Shown piece after piece: positions 1 through 12,081 of a DNA stretch of 64,000 nucleotides (position 1 is its first letter; every line of letters begins with the position of its first letter). The notes beneath the pieces are model-generated. The model was not told the origin of the DNA, did no database searches, and saw only the letters and a program-made list of their open reading frames with translations. The stretch lies in the NCBI GenBank assembly GCA_036244855.1, contig BQKZ01000905.1, positions 34,063-98,062 on the forward strand. The letters are read 5' to 3'. A program made the position numbers and the translations under genes. This stretch comes from Temnopleurus reevesii (Eukaryota > Echinodermata > Echinoidea > Temnopleuroida > Temnopleuridae).

Positions 1-110
1 GTGGGTGGATTACGGGAAGGGGCATGGAGTAACATGAATAGAAAATGGTGGGTGTGATCGATCGAGTCAAATGTTCGTCACAGATGGACCAGTCTATTTG
101 AGGCATCGCT

Positions 111-171
111 AGAGGTATATAAAGCTGAACGGAATTCTTCTTCCATCTTAACGCAGGCTAACCAGGTATGT
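111..171 (+). promoter_or_regulatory. TATA-like core promoter followed by a splice-donor motif
   Basis: TATATAAAG lies at 116-124. About 29 bases downstream is a pyrimidine-flanked A (145), and at 165/166 a consensus donor CAG|GTATGT. This is the layout of a TATA promoter with a very short untranslated first exon on the plus strand, antisense to netrin. No coding sequence or transcript evidence supports it, and such motifs arise by chance in AT-rich DNA. Confidence 0.25.
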
Positions 172-496
172 ATGACCGGTAAACCTTCAAAGGGTATTAT
201 ATCCCTCATACACCCACACATATGTATATGCATTCAAAGTGTCTCCATTGGTTCTACGAAACTCGACATTTAAATTATTTTCAGAAAACCTTGAATGGGA
301 ATATCTTTACTGCATGACATACGTTTTCCTTTTTTTTTGGGGGGGGGGGGAGGAGGGGTGGAATGAAAACATCATTCTGAAAGGGCAACAAAACGGATGC
401 TATTCATTTTTTTCCAATGGATTATCATCCATAATATGCACCATCAACAACACAGGAATTCATTGGCAACAGCGTGATGAGTTGCAGGGAGTTTGC

Positions 497-570
497 CATC
501 CCCGTGGTCTAGCGGTTTGGGCCCATGTTCTCTCATTAGGAGACCATGGGTTCCTTTTGACAAGAAATTC
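497..570 (+). repeat. Degenerate tRNA-like SINE head
   Basis: The segment begins CCCCGTGGTCTAGCGGTTTG, which resembles the 5' end and A box (GTGGTCTAGCGGTTnGG) of tRNAs such as tRNA-Glu. It continues through TCTCATTAGGAGACC to CATGGGTTCC, where a tRNA would carry the B box GGTTCGAATCC. The B box is decayed and there is no closed acceptor stem, so this is a SINE or tRNA-pseudogene remnant rather than a working tRNA gene. The body and tail of the element were not delimited. Confidence 0.4.
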
Positions 571-854
571 GTCATACCATGCTGTACTAAACCAAGGTAA
601 AAATAACATCATTTTGGAATCGATTCCCTGAAATAAATTAACACTTGAGGACAATAAGTATATATATGCATCCACTAAAACATTTGGTATGCAAACCAAA
701 CAATATATTTTTTTTGCAAACACAAACTGTCATGTTTAAACAAAGCTCTAGTAAATATAACTACATGAATTTCTGTTTAAAACGACAATACAGGGGAAAT
801 TGGCCTGTAATCTGAACGACCTTGGCCAGAAGATTGATCGAAAGCGTATCGAAT

Positions 855-931
855 AGGAGTAAATTAAACCTTTCAGCACGTCTAATGAGGTAAAACAGTA
901 GCTAGAAACAGAGAGAGTGAATAGGAGAAAC

Positions 932-963
<32 letters not shown>

Positions 964-1045
964 GGGTATATAGGAGTAAATTAAACCTTTGAACACGTCT
1001 AATGACGTAAAACAGTAGCTAGAAACACAGGAGAGCGAATTAGAC

Positions 1046-1077
<32 letters not shown>

Positions 1078-1085
1078 GAGGAAGA
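855..1085 (+). repeat. Tandem duplication of a ~117-bp unit carrying GA microsatellites
   Basis: A unit beginning AGGAGTAAATTAAACCTTT at 855 recurs at 972 with a period of 117 bases. The two copies share the unique part up to AAAACAGTAGCTAGAAACA with three substitutions, then each runs into an expanded (GA)n tract (about 931-963 and 1047-1080). The duplication probably arose by slippage or unequal exchange at the GA tracts. The long minus-strand open frame here (748-1404) is only serine/leucine-rich translation of the repeat and is not a gene. Confidence 0.85.
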
Positions 1086-1160
1086 GGAGGGAGGGGAGTG
1101 AGAGAGAGAGGGGGGGGGGGACAGAACGATGCTGAATAATGGTGGTGGGATGGGGGAGAG

Positions 1161-1196
<36 letters not shown>

Positions 1197-1300
1197 AAAA
1201 ATGGTGTATGATGGTGCTAGGGGGGGGGGGGGGGGGAGGAAATGAGACAGAGAGAGAGAAACAGGAAGAGAGATAGAGAGAGGAATTATGAGGAGAGAGG
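1086..1300 (+). repeat. Purine-rich low-complexity block with two poly-G runs
   Basis: GGAGGAAGAGG-type sequence, a G run near 1110-1120, (GA)n at about 1163-1193 and a longer G run at about 1220-1236, all with purines on the plus strand. Such blocks are length-variable, can form triplex or G-quadruplex structures, and are error-prone in assemblies. Confidence 0.8.
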
Positions 1301-1516
1301 GAAGGATGTAGGATGCCTGTGTCAGGACGCTGGCTGCTATGCCATGCTCCTTTGATTAGGAATAAATAACTGTAACAGTTCTCTCCAAACCACCCAATCC
1401 TCAACTCTGTTCCAGTTTTCTTTTTTAGACCGCACTATTTGGAGACGAGGTTTATTCTGTTTCGAATTGCTGGTCTAACCTGATTTCTACCCCTTTGGCT
1501 TTTCTTTGTGTCAAGG

Positions 1517-1860
1517 TCGGTGATGCTTGAACTCCATTAACCCTCACCCAGCTCATAAAGAAGCCCAGGATCAGACTACCAAGGAGAAGAAGGATGGTGC
1601 TTGTCACTTCTCAGTGGCTACGGGGACGTGACAAGCTCATTTAGCACTGCGTTGCCCGGACGCAATAGTGCAGTTGAGAAGAGATACCATTCATCTATGT
1701 TGCACCCCGTAGTTACTCGGCCATGTAACAAGTGTGAATTGGAATGCCACTTAACTCAAGGATCTATTGAAGTACGCTTGTACTGTACTTAACCAAATGT
1801 TAAAATTTGCAAGAATGAATTGAAAAATCTTGAGCAATAAAGTTCAATATATTATAATTG
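1517..1860 (+). other. Possible non-coding terminal exon with poly(A) signal
   Basis: A pyrimidine-rich stretch ending TCAAG precedes 1517. A small frame of 63 codons starts at 1601, and AATAAA sits at 1836-1841 on the plus strand. Taken with the TATA and donor motifs at 111-171, this could be the end of a short two-exon antisense transcript. The predicted peptide resembles nothing I recognise, so coding capacity is doubtful. Confidence 0.15.
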
Positions 1861-2303
1861 CTTGTCTACAGTAGATGTTGAACTACCGGAAAATGATCCG
1901 CTTTAATCTAATGAAGAATAGTTGATTGCCATTCCGATTTGATTAGGGCTCTATGTAAGCAAAGTGCATCAACTGAATACCTCTATATCCATCAAGTCAA
2001 TTATCTTCAACATAATGATGACTTGGGACTTAGGCCTCTATAGCAATATCAAATTGAATGACGGATTAAGATAGCTGGTCAACGTGAAGTTCCTTCGTGC
2101 AGGTTTTAAGAGCAAAGTTAAACATCAAAGTCACTGCAAATGTTGCATCGTGAAGACGAAAAACCTGAAATGCAAAATTGTTTCAACATTGCCATCTTTT
2201 AAAACATAAAACACAATCATTTATCAGAATCGAAAACCGGGCAATTTCGCGCTGTCCAATCGATTCAAGTAAATTAAATGAAATAATCTTCAAACTTTCT
2301 CAC

Positions 2304-2492
2304 CTTTGCAGACTTTCCTGTGTGTGATAGGTTTAGACTGGTCTCTGTAGAAGCCTTCTTTGCAATAATGACAGTATCTTCCATCGGTGTTATGACGACA
2401 TTTCAGGCAAACCCCTCCGCTCTTCCTACCAGAGAGCTTGTAAAGTTCCATGTTAAACCGACATTTACGGGCGTGTAGGTTGCAGTTGCAGG
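2304..2492 (-). CDS. ntn1: Netrin, internal exon encoding laminin-EGF module 2 (domain V-2)
   Basis: Read on the minus strand, this 189-nt exon gives a first split codon (..CC, alanine if the preceding base is G), 62 whole codons starting [20 protein letters not shown], and one last base. The eight cysteines of a laminin-type EGF repeat fall at residues 1, 3, 10, 28, 31, 40, 43 and 61. The stretches [27 protein letters not shown] and KPITHRK match the V-2 module of netrin-1-type proteins almost residue for residue. Netrins are secreted laminin-related guidance proteins that act through DCC/neogenin and UNC5, and structural studies place receptor contacts in the V modules. The acceptor is a pyrimidine-rich tract ending TTTCTACAG (2493 upward). 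The donor is G|GTGAG (2303 downward). Both flanking introns are phase 1, so the exon is one symmetric module. LN, V-1, V-3 and the C-terminal NTR exons are not in the window. Family assignment is near certain; netrin-1 versus another netrin paralogue is less so. Confidence 0.96.
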
Positions 2493-2516
2493 CTGTAGAA
2501 AGAAAGAAAGAGGATT
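2493..2516 (-). other. 3' splice acceptor of the netrin exon
   Basis: On the minus strand the bases just before the exon are a run of CTTT units followed by CTACAG, a strong polypyrimidine tract and AG acceptor. It sets the exon start inside a codon (phase 1) immediately before the first cysteine of the V-2 module, as expected for netrin. Confidence 0.9.
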
Positions 2517-5399
2517 ATTATATTAAAGAAAAAGGTAAAATATAGAATGAATTGAGTTTTCCCTCAATACATATCGTTATGTGAAATATATTTTATTCAG
2601 GTGCCATGAAGTCCTTTAGATAATTATCCATTGTGATATGTGATTCATTAATGTGTTTATTACATAACGTCATTTTGAAACGATTGCTCGTCCAAATTAG
2701 AACGTTTCCATTTTTGGCGTGATAAATTGTCCAATAACGTTGATGTCGAAAACAATTTACCTGGATAGAAATATAAAATGGGTTTTAAGTCTCATTCAGT
2801 ATACTCATCCCAGACATTGAACACATTTGTTTTATGCAAGGCTGATTCTAATATCATTGAATGTATTTTATTATCATCATATGTATATTAAAAACGCATT
2901 ATCCTTTTCAAATATCTGTTTCAGATCTTTAAAATGACGGATTGACGGGTGATTAAGGAGAATAAAATGAAAAATCCCCGAAGCTGTTTCCATGGTCGAG
3001 CTGACCACAACCAGGTTGACCAATTAATCCTTACAAGTCCAACAACAAAAAACGGACACACTTACAATTTTGAGCACTTTCCGATTAATTTCGACCATGA
3101 CTAGTGAACCTTTGGGCTATATTCAACCACGAGGAGTGGTATTGACCTCTTAAGGATTGCTAGAAATTGTGTCAGCTTGTCAGAAATCTAGAATAATGTG
3201 ACAGGGCGGTCGAACCCTTTCAAATCCCATCGATACATGAAGATAAAGCGGTGGGACTATGGGAATGTCAAACGTGATCAGACGAATACATGATGATGAT
3301 TTTCAGTTGGTGGGTGGACGTCCATTTTTGCTTTTCCTAGCTATATTTCGCCAACATGTATGTGGATATGAATACTCATTCCAGAAACGGCTGTCCTTGA
3401 GAAAAATATTTCATTATTGTTTTGAATTTCGACTCCAATACGGATGCATCGTGGAAGATCTAAAATTACACATAGAAGCACAACCATGCAGACTTGCTTG
3501 TCATTTGCCAACATATCCTTTTACCAATGGCTTATTTTTCAATATATCTTTTGTTTGTTTGTGAGGTTCCTGAAAAAGCTATTCATTCCCGATAACTTTT
3601 ACGATTGTGAACGTAGATTGTAAATGTGAAAAGTCAATTCAACGCACTATTTTTGTACAATTTCCGACCAGAGTCGGTACGATGACCAATTATTCAACCA
3701 AGCACGATCGTTTGCCGTTTGAACTTCTTACGACCTAGTCACGTGACACTTAATTGTGACGAAATTGGAAACAAATTAGATAGAAGTGGAAAAATAACAC
3801 AATTGAATTAGAGCTGTCTGCACAGCAAGACCGTCGAGGTGTGAAAACGCGAAATTTGTTTTACGCGCGTAAATCGAAAAAGTACAGAAATTAGCACAGT
3901 CAGTCAGCTCGTCTGTGTCTATTTGTGCGCAAAACTGAAATTGTAATTGACAGTTCCAGTAATTTACAATTCTTATAAATGCATTTTGAAGAAGGGATTG
4001 GTCCAAATAAAGTTGATTCTATGAAACTAATCTGAATAATCCTCGCTCCGCGGAGCCGGAAAACGGAAAAAATAGGTGCGTTTTATCCAGACAAAAAAAT
4101 TGCTCGTGGCCCCACCGAATCAATTCTATGTTGCAATGTCACCGTTGGTGATTTTGAATTTGGCAAATCAAATCGTTGGCAATTATCTTATGTTTCTAAA
4201 AGAGGATAAATGAATAAAATAAAGTGAAAGTAAAGAATAAATGCCAATAAAGAATTGACTCACACGTGCGGGTAATTTAATTATGATTTGCTGTGTTTGT
4301 GGTCAAACCGGTTGTTTGTGTGGGTGAAAGATTTAAGGTGTCTCGTTTGACAGTTGATAAATAATCGGCTATTTTGATGACCGTGAGACGCATATTTTCC
4401 ACACGTTATATAAACCACACTACTTCATATATCCCAGTATTTCAGAGGCAATGTCACGTACTGAAACCGAATCCCTTCATTTTGGTTATGGCCCGAGAAT
4501 CATTGCTCCCGGTTGAAATAATTTATGATTCGGTCAGAAAGGTATTTAACAACTTGATAATATCATTAAATCGTCACTTCATAATAAATTTTATTATCTT
4601 TTCCGATTCCCACAATCCCTCCCAAACAAGACTACCGCGCATTGTTGAGATTTTATTATCTGCTAATAGTTAATATTTTGTTCTTGTTATATCATTGTGT
4701 CATTGGTCTAACATTATAATAATGTGTCAACTTCCACCTCTTTGGCAGAGGGAGTTGTGTGACGATATTAGCTAATTAATATCAATTGCTTTAACCAACT
4801 TTTGAAGCTATATCATATTAAGCAGTGTATAATATTCATCATGCTGGTGTCTTAATATTTCAATTTGATGATGTTAAGGCTATTAATTCATTTATTTTAT
4901 TTTTGATTCGCATTTAGACTCAGAAGTTTTCCGTTATGCATAAGTTCTTACCAGGAGAGTTTTAACAAACACATGCATTACAAAGGTCAAAGCAGTCACA
5001 AAACAGTCGCGATGGAATTTTGATGAAAATCAAGCATCAGTATAACGACAAAAGCAGAACCCGAATAGAAGTGTGGCGAAAGTTCGGAACTTCCAAATAT
5101 GCCCCACGCGCCCCTCGTTTATGATATTGTAATTCAATTAGCAGAACGGTTTTCCATATTTCCATTCCCAATGATTCTGCAGACCTGCGGTAAGGGGGTA
5201 AAAAAAGGAAAAGGGTTTGGAAGTTTTGTATGTATTATGATGGCTTTGATTTGAAATGCCAAATGACGTATGCAAAAGCAAGTTTTCAAGTACAGTATGT
5301 CTCAACACAAATGTAAATTTACAAATTTACAAATTTCCCACACTTTATATCATTGTAATGTTGCAGCCTATCTCTATTCTCTCTTCTATTTCCTTCCTC
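2513..5399. other. Intronic DNA with no recognised gene
   Basis: AT-rich sequence with stops in all frames. The short open frames at 3259-3564, 3776-4006 and 4374-4673 show no domain, cysteine pattern or repeated hydrophobic pattern that I can name. The only motif picked out is the E-box palindrome at 3738-3747. Confidence 0.7.
3738..3747. promoter_or_regulatory. Palindromic E-box GTCACGTGAC
   Basis: This perfect 10-base palindrome matches the extended E-box bound by USF, MITF and TFEB-type bHLH-zipper factors (also called CLEAR motif). TCACGTGA recurs at 50091-50098. The match is exact, but a single site says little about function. Confidence 0.35.
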
Positions 5400-5686
5400 C
5401 TTTTCCACCTATCACTTTCTAACTTTTGTACATAATTGTTTAATGTATTGTTTTATGTATTGTTTTATGTATTGTTTACATGGTTTAATGTATTGGCGCT
5501 CCCATCAACACAGGCTTCGCCTTCTGGATCTGCGCCCTTTCCTTTAATTTGTATGTATTTTTTATGCTATTTCTGTATATTATTCACATTTGATTTTCTA
5601 TTTTGAATATTGTATTGATGTATACGGAAATTTGTTTGTTGAAGGAAAAAATAAATGTTATTTTGAATTGAATTGAAAAAAAAAAT
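5400..5686 (+). repeat. 3' end of a truncated non-LTR retrotransposon (CR1/L2-like)
   Basis: A segment with CGCTCCCATCAACACAGGC and a TTCGCCTTCTGGATCTGCGC box (about 5497-5535) leads to AATAAATGTTATTTTGAATTGAATTGAAAA-type sequence ending near 5686. CR1/L2-type LINEs end in short microsatellite tails of this (TTGAA)n sort. There is a four-fold TGTATTGTTTTA tandem at about 5441-5478. The 5' limit is unknown and no reverse-transcriptase sequence remains. A second TTGAATTGAATTGATTG at 5795-5811 may be a separate insertion end. Confidence 0.6.
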
Positions 5687-5812
5687 GGGGCAGCATCCCT
5701 TTGTGTTAAAAGCACAGAAGCTATTTTGCTCATAAAGGCAATATATTGATCTTCGCAAGTTTATGTTTAGAAAACACGAGACAAAGATAGGAAAATTGAA
5801 TTGAATTGATTG

Positions 5813-8800
5813 AAAGCACATTCAGAAGATCTAAATAAAACATAATTTTGAAGTATTTCAATAGCTTACTAATTAGGACACTCTGTATTGACTAGCCCTG
5901 GCCCGATTCCATAAAAGATGGAATTCACATTTGATAAGTTTCATTTAATAACAATTATGTCAAACATATGCCTAAATAATTATGGAAGATTAAGAGTGGG
6001 TAAATGAACTATATAACCATACATTTGTGTGTATATTTTCGTTTCATCAATATGAATAAACACAATTTTGTTTCAAACTAAGAATGTTTCTCTGTGTAAA
6101 CGAAACGACCAAAAAAGAATTCATGTTTCATATCACGTTCAAAACTTCCAATTTTCAAACCTTTTGTGTTCGCAAAAGAAATAAGTTCGATACACATTCA
6201 TACAGTGTATGATACAGAAGGCCAGCTTGTAGCATAACAAACAAATGAAACAGTTGCCTAGCCGCTGAGAAATCACACAGCCACTAATTGTTTAAAGCGG
6301 ATATTTTTCTTTTCATATTCACTTCATCTTGACAAAAGCGTAAAGCAAATATTACCTCTGTGTCTCCACATTTCGATGCATAACGGTGGAAAAAAAAAAT
6401 CTTTTCATTTTTTTTATTTGAGAAGAATACCATCGAAGGTCATGAGTTTTACACGAAGAGTCCCTAAATCCAATATTGACACAGAGTATTTGCAAAATGC
6501 TCGCAAATCTGACAATTCAAGTCTTTTCGCCCTCGAAGGGACAAAAGAAGCTGTCCATATTTCTGTTTGCACTTCAAAGTGGATCAATATTAACACGATT
6601 AGCAGGCACTTATGGCTAAGAAAATATGAAAATATGGTTGTTCATATCATGAGAGAAATACGCAAAGGCTGGCCCCAACAAAAAATATGTGACTGTGGAA
6701 ATACATGTTTAAGAATTGGTGCAGACTTCTATTTTTAATACGTACGGAAACTATTCATCATATCTAAAGTGAAACTTGAGTACATGTATTAAAAGAATGT
6801 CTGATAATGCTATAATAAGAACGAAATAGACTATATAGAATGAGAACTAGTGCACACAAAGTGTTATGAAGTCTAATCTACATGATTCAAAATTATCATA
6901 ATGCTTTAATATACAAATCATAACATGAACTCTACTGGCACTAACATTCATATAAATTCTGCCCGTAAAAAAAATGTTTGAATTGATCTAGAATAACGTA
7001 GAAGTGTGACTTCGTGTGAGCGCATGACGACCGCTGGCTGCGGTTTGCTGTTACACAGCGTGATTTAAATTTAATGGACGGGCTCGTTCAAGGGTGTGGA
7101 TTTTTGTTGAATAAAAAGAAATTGCAAATAATATACATAATCCTGTTCTGTGTTATAAACGAATATCAACGAAAATAAAGTACATAATCAAGCAAGACAT
7201 TTATTTTGCCCCATGATCTGAATGGTCTTATCATCCAATTAATTTTCTTTGCCACGGGTTTGTTTTATCCTTAAAGCCTTGTGTTGATAGTGATGTTTAA
7301 AATAGATGAGTGTATATAAACCAATTATTTGTGTGTGTAATAGGCGACGTGACTAAATGAATGACGTTTAAGCATTGCTCAGCTGTAAGTATTAAATGTA
7401 GCAACTAAATAGCACGGACCATATAAAAAGAAAACCCATTGAGGAAAAGTAAATAGAGAATCTAAGTGAATGGTAAAATAAAGCAAGATAATGCAAAAAC
7501 GGGGTCCAAGAAATAAATAAACTGGCATTGGAAAGAAGTGTGAGAAATCGCGAAGCCCCGCTGTTGGCCAAACACACGCTATGAAAGGAGACCGACGCCG
7601 GTGCTTCCGAATGGGACTGTATCTCCATTCAAAGCGGCGGGCTCCAACATGTCGAAATATTCGAATAAGCTGTCAAAAAAGTCACATTTGGCTCCCTACG
7701 AGTAGTAAAATCATCTAAGGGACACTACGACAGCACAAATTTTGGCCTTCTGCAAATGATTGAGATATGGAATTACATCTGCAAATGTAGATTTTGATTT
7801 TAGTTCGTGATTTTTTTAAACCAAATGTTCCTGTCGTCGCCATATTCCGTTTCTGGAAATGCGTTTAAGAAAATCACGGCATCAGTTGGGAGCAATGAGT
7901 TTTGTTGTCTATTATGTGTCTCATCCAAGTTTGTTTTGATTGTAATTCGTTTTCATCGTTAGTTCAACTTTAAAATTCAAACCTTCAGTCTGATTTTAAT
8001 ACTGTCATTTTAAAACTTCTTGTCATCTTAAACATGTTAAACACATGCAAAAGCCTGTTGCTTTTTTGAAAGACTTAATCGATTTTTGGAAATTCGAAAC
8101 CTTTATGCGATCTCTAAAATCCCATTACGTGCAAAATGTTAATCTATTTGAAACAATAATCCTGAACTGTCTATCATGGGAAAGACTAAATCTAGGTAAA
8201 TAGAATACTGGTTTTCCAATATGAAAGCAAAGCAGGAGAACACAAAAGTTTGACTTGCATTCTATTTTCATTGCATCACGATCACTACAACTTAATAACC
8301 TAAAAGAGGACTCCAAAACTTGGTGAAAAGTTTCATATCTTTTCCTCCATATTAAACTCCAATTATATTGGATAACAAGCAGCCCCTTTTGAGCAAAATG
8401 TGATTAAAAGAAAACAGACACATGTCGGACGATCGCTTTTATGGTGCCATCTGAAACTTGAACCTTTTTATCTGTGCCACCTTACCACGATACGAGGCTG
8501 CAGAAAATGTCTTCGTTTCGAATCTACAAGCACGCCCACAACGTCTACTCCAAATAAAGGCAAAATGGCGTTTAACGTCACGTAACTTTTCAAAATGTAT
8601 TGACTTTCTACCCATTTTATATGCTTCCCTCTTATTTTCGTAACCTTTCATGAAATCTGTGTTTGATGTGTGATAAAAGTCGAACGTTGCTAAACACATG
8701 TTTAGCGAGAAAGGGACAACTTCAGGTGTGCGTGGGTTAAGGGGACCACGCCCTTGATACGAAATATTAATTACATACTTCTTTGTGGCATCTATTCTCT

Positions 8801-9602
8801 GTTTGACTCTATGTTTCACTCTTCAGAATCTCTTCAAGTGTTCAAACATAGGTCCCAGTCTTTTTAGAAGATGGGGGGGGGGGGGGGGGGGAGGCATTTG
8901 ATCCCGCGCCCACCATCTACACGGCTGTTACCACATTCTACAAAGTGAAGGAGATACCGAACAAAAGAGGTTAAGTGAAGAAATCCTTCTTACGTTATTT
9001 GGTTTTCCAGTATTATCCTTGAAATGTGTCAAGCAAGTGGCGAGTTTACCATGCAATTGATCGGTTTGCGTTGATCAAACAACTGACCTTTTTCAGGTGC
9101 CTATACAGAGTGGTCCAAGAAGAAAAAACACCTTGTGATAAAAAAAAAACATGTCTTTATCCTCCAGCAAGCATGGAAAATCGGATACATGGAGATGGGG
9201 CTTTGCTAAATTATGGTAAATGATTTGGATATCGTTGCCAAATTAAGGAAAGTATTCAATTAAATTTACAAACATGACTTGCAGAGTTGCAGAAATTAAT
9301 ATACAGCTCACTCGACATTTTTGCATTAAAGTTACCTCGGTTATTTTGATGCACCTTGTAGTAAGTGATGATCAGCCTTTTGTAGATCTTGAGACCACGT
9401 TTTGCTAATTGGACACGAGTGTTAATTGCAAGGAAATGCTCCGCCATCAATAAACAACCTCATTCTACTTAGAAGTCACATATTGATTTGTTTAATATAG
9501 AGCATCACTGAAGTGAAAGTGGACTGTGCTGGGTGCAGATGTACCACAAAAATTTGTTTTTTTGAAATCATATTTGGGGACACCGTGTAATGATTGGCAC
9601 AC
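5813..9602. other. Intronic DNA with no recognised gene
   Basis: Open frames at 6376-6738 (plus) and 8439-8819 (minus, 126 codons) are the longest here. Neither contains a domain I can identify, and neither has convincing splice or promoter context. The minus frame is rich in K and R (GRKSIHFEKLRDVKRH) and could be a decayed transposon piece, but this is a guess. Confidence 0.65.
8873..8891 (+). repeat. 19-base poly-G tract
   Basis: An uninterrupted run of 19 guanines followed by AGGCATTTGATC. Tracts this long can form G-quadruplexes and have unreliable lengths in assemblies. Confidence 0.95.
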
Positions 9603-9785
9603 TTAGGGGGTGTTGCTCAAAGATTGCAATTGATCGCAAGTTGCAGTTGATCACAATAAGCCAATCAAAATCATTGTGTCATGCGCGTCTTGTTAAATGC
9701 GAACACCGCACGCAAATAAAAATGCGCGTTACCATTTCCAAAGTTGCAGTTGATTTGCAGTTGATTCTGAGCAACACCCCCTTAA
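9603..9785. mobile_element. MITE with AGGGGGTGTTGCTCA terminal inverted repeats
   Basis: The left end TTAGGGGGTGTTGCTCA is repeated inverted at the right end as TGAGCAACACCCCCTTAA. Inside the ends are further near-palindromic GTTGCAGTTGAT blocks. The ~183-bp length, terminal inverted repeats and TA-rich target fit a non-autonomous DNA transposon. The 67-codon open frame spanning it is a by-product of the repeat. Confidence 0.8.
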
Positions 9786-10174
9786 TCTTCTGACAAACTT
9801 AACACGGTGAAACCAAGTACAAAAATCTTTCTGGAAGAAAACCTCACAATCATGACCACTAAGGACGTTAAAATATAAGATTTGTAGTTATCCAAATCGT
9901 TCTGTGTTGATTTATAAACATGTCACATTACTTTGGATTTTTTAAATTCACTATGTTTCGTTTGTTTATAAGGAAAGGGGGGGGGGGGTTGACGACAATA
10001 CACAGAACTTTCTTCCTAAAAATTTAAAACGTATTTCCTAAATTGCAGATAAGTGTAAATTGCAGGGGGAAGTCCTCTTGTCAACAAACGACCATGTGTG
10101 AAGGGTGTCTGAATGGACCTGTTTAGATTAGTTGACACACTGCAACAATGAGTTCATGAGAAATACCAAAAGTA

Positions 10175-10216
10175 CCCCCCCCCAAAAAAAAAAAAAAAAA
10201 AATAAAAAATAAAAAA
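10175..10216 (+). repeat. C9 run joined to A-rich tract
   Basis: Nine cytosines run directly into about 18 adenines and then AATAAAAAATAAAAAAT. This could be a retroposon poly(A) tail, but no element body was identified to its left. Confidence 0.8.
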
Positions 10217-10871
10217 TCCCCAAACATAATGACACCATGACCGAAAGTTGCTAATGTCCATGACAAAAGTGAATGATATTATTGAAATATTCCGTATTTT
10301 CTGTCCGATTTGTTTCAAAGATTCTATGATCTGTGTGTCTGTATTTCCTGCTTTTGATCAAAGCAATATTTTTTTTCTGGTTTAGATCCAGCCTCTAACG
10401 ATGCGAAAGAGCAAACAAAATATAGGAACATACAGACATCCTTTCACCCGGGTCACACATAACCACGTGCATGATATCGTAATTTTGCCTCACGAATACA
10501 TGATTCAAAAGCCTGAAAAACAATTAAAATTTTTACAAGAGGTCACTAAGTTTCGCAACATTTTATGTTCCTTGAAAAGCAATGTTTAAAACAAATATAT
10601 CATTTTCAATGTGGAGGACATCATGGCAAAGAAATTAACTCAAACATATCGAAATTTAATAGCAAAATCGTAGTTTTGTTGTGCGCCAAAGTGTCTATGT
10701 CAAGATAAGTCTGACCTCTCGGATGGGACTTCTTTTCAGAAATTGTTCTTTTACAGAGTGTTTTTATAACAGATGATCTTCTTTATAAGGTCAATGACCA
10801 TTACAATAAATGAGTTTCAAGACGGAACCATAATTATGTGATATTCCCATGAATATTTGCGAACGTAGATG

Positions 10872-10879
10872 TGACGTCA
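10872..10879. promoter_or_regulatory. CRE palindrome TGACGTCA
   Basis: Perfect cAMP-response element, embedded in the longer palindrome GTGACGTCAC, as bound by CREB/ATF bZIP factors. Identical 8-mers occur at 19487-19494, 21597-21604 and 45710-45717. Confidence 0.4.
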
Positions 10880-11758
10880 CTGATAATGGGGACAACATTT
10901 CAAGAGCATTATCAGAGATTTAATCGACATGCATGATTTTAAAAGAAAGTATTTCAATATTCACTAGATATTCGTTCGTTCATTGCAAATGAAATTTATA
11001 TGGGGATCCCGCACGAGATTTTCACATCAGATGTCCACAACAGAATGCAGCCTTGGCATGTGCTTCAGTATATCTGGAAATCAAAACAACATGTATAACA
11101 TTCTCATGAAGGATGGAGGTTATTCCCCTTTCCATGGCATGTTTTTACGTGTTATGTTTCGTTTATCATAAATGTTTACACCCAATCATTCTCCTCTCTT
11201 CACACCTCTACCATTTATTTGGACCACAGGTGGGCGGTCTGGGCATTACTTGGAACCTCCCGCCCCGCTAGGTTTCAGGTAGATCGAATGTTAAGATGAT
11301 ATGCACTGATATACGAGGCATCTATGTGACTAATTTGCTCATAAACCTTGAGGGATGTGTACACGATATTTATGATATAGGTAGGTGTTCATGGTGATTA
11401 GGGAACAGGGAGAAAAGCAAACAGAAGCAACCCTGTTTCACCGCGGGAGGACCCGGCTGGACATGGGATATGATACCGCTCAAAACGTTGATAACTAACA
11501 TATTTTTCTATATCTGGGACTGACTCAAACACCTTTATCACCTACAGATGATATTCATTCCTGTTCTGTTGGCCATCAGGTTGTAATAGATGACAGATTT
11601 CATTGTCAGGTTACATTCTGTATAGTGACAAAACACCCGGCTGCAGGGCCTAGCAGGCCTAGTGGTAGAAGTAGACCTTAAACGGTTTTAGTCTAAAGAA
11701 CTTTATCATTATTTTCTGTTCTTTTTTAGATACCTAGCTGGCCCCACTAAAATTTTTT

Positions 11759-11772
11759 GTTACCATGGTTAC
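11759..11772. promoter_or_regulatory. X-box-like palindrome GTTACCATGGTTAC
   Basis: One mismatch from the RFX consensus RYYNYYATRRNRAC used at promoters of ciliary genes. Related 14-mers occur at 45827-45840 (reverse), 50768-50781 and 57945-57958. Context gives no ciliary gene, so significance is unproven. Confidence 0.3.
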
Positions 11773-12081
11773 TGCTGTCAACCTTACATGTAGAAGCAGG
11801 TCTACAAATTAAATATTGGAAGAATTGATAGTGGGGGGGGGGGGCAATAGATGAGTTGGTCAGTTGGTAATTAGGTAAAGAATTAAAAGAGTGAGTCCCA
11901 CTTTTTTTAACTCTCTGGATTAGGATTATGTGAGCATTCATAGATAATTCTATATAATTTGTGATCGATCAGATAAGGTGAACAAAACAATTCATCATAA
12001 AACGTGAAATGATTCAGAAGTACTGTATGAATGTTTTCCAAAACAAAACGTGACAAACAAGCAAATATTTTCTGTATGCAG

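Larger units (their letters stand above)
1..2303 (-). other. Netrin intron downstream of the V-2 exon (partial)
   Basis: The netrin exon ends with a GTGAG donor at 2303, so this block is intron on the minus strand. I looked for the V-3 module (CDCHP...CNQTTGQCPC-type sequence) and did not see it. The block holds a TATA-like site at 116-124, a tRNA-like SINE remnant near 497-570, a duplicated GA-rich unit at 855-1085 and poly-G runs near 340, 1110 and 1219. An AATAAA lies at 1836-1841 on the plus strand. Confidence 0.75.

Noticed and set aside
497..570. Functional tRNA gene on the plus strand
   Set aside because: The B box is decayed and no acceptor stem pairs.
748..1404. 218-codon minus-strand open frame, the longest in the window
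   Set aside because: It is the translation of GA microsatellites and poly-G runs into serine/leucine/proline repeats, with no other coding signal.
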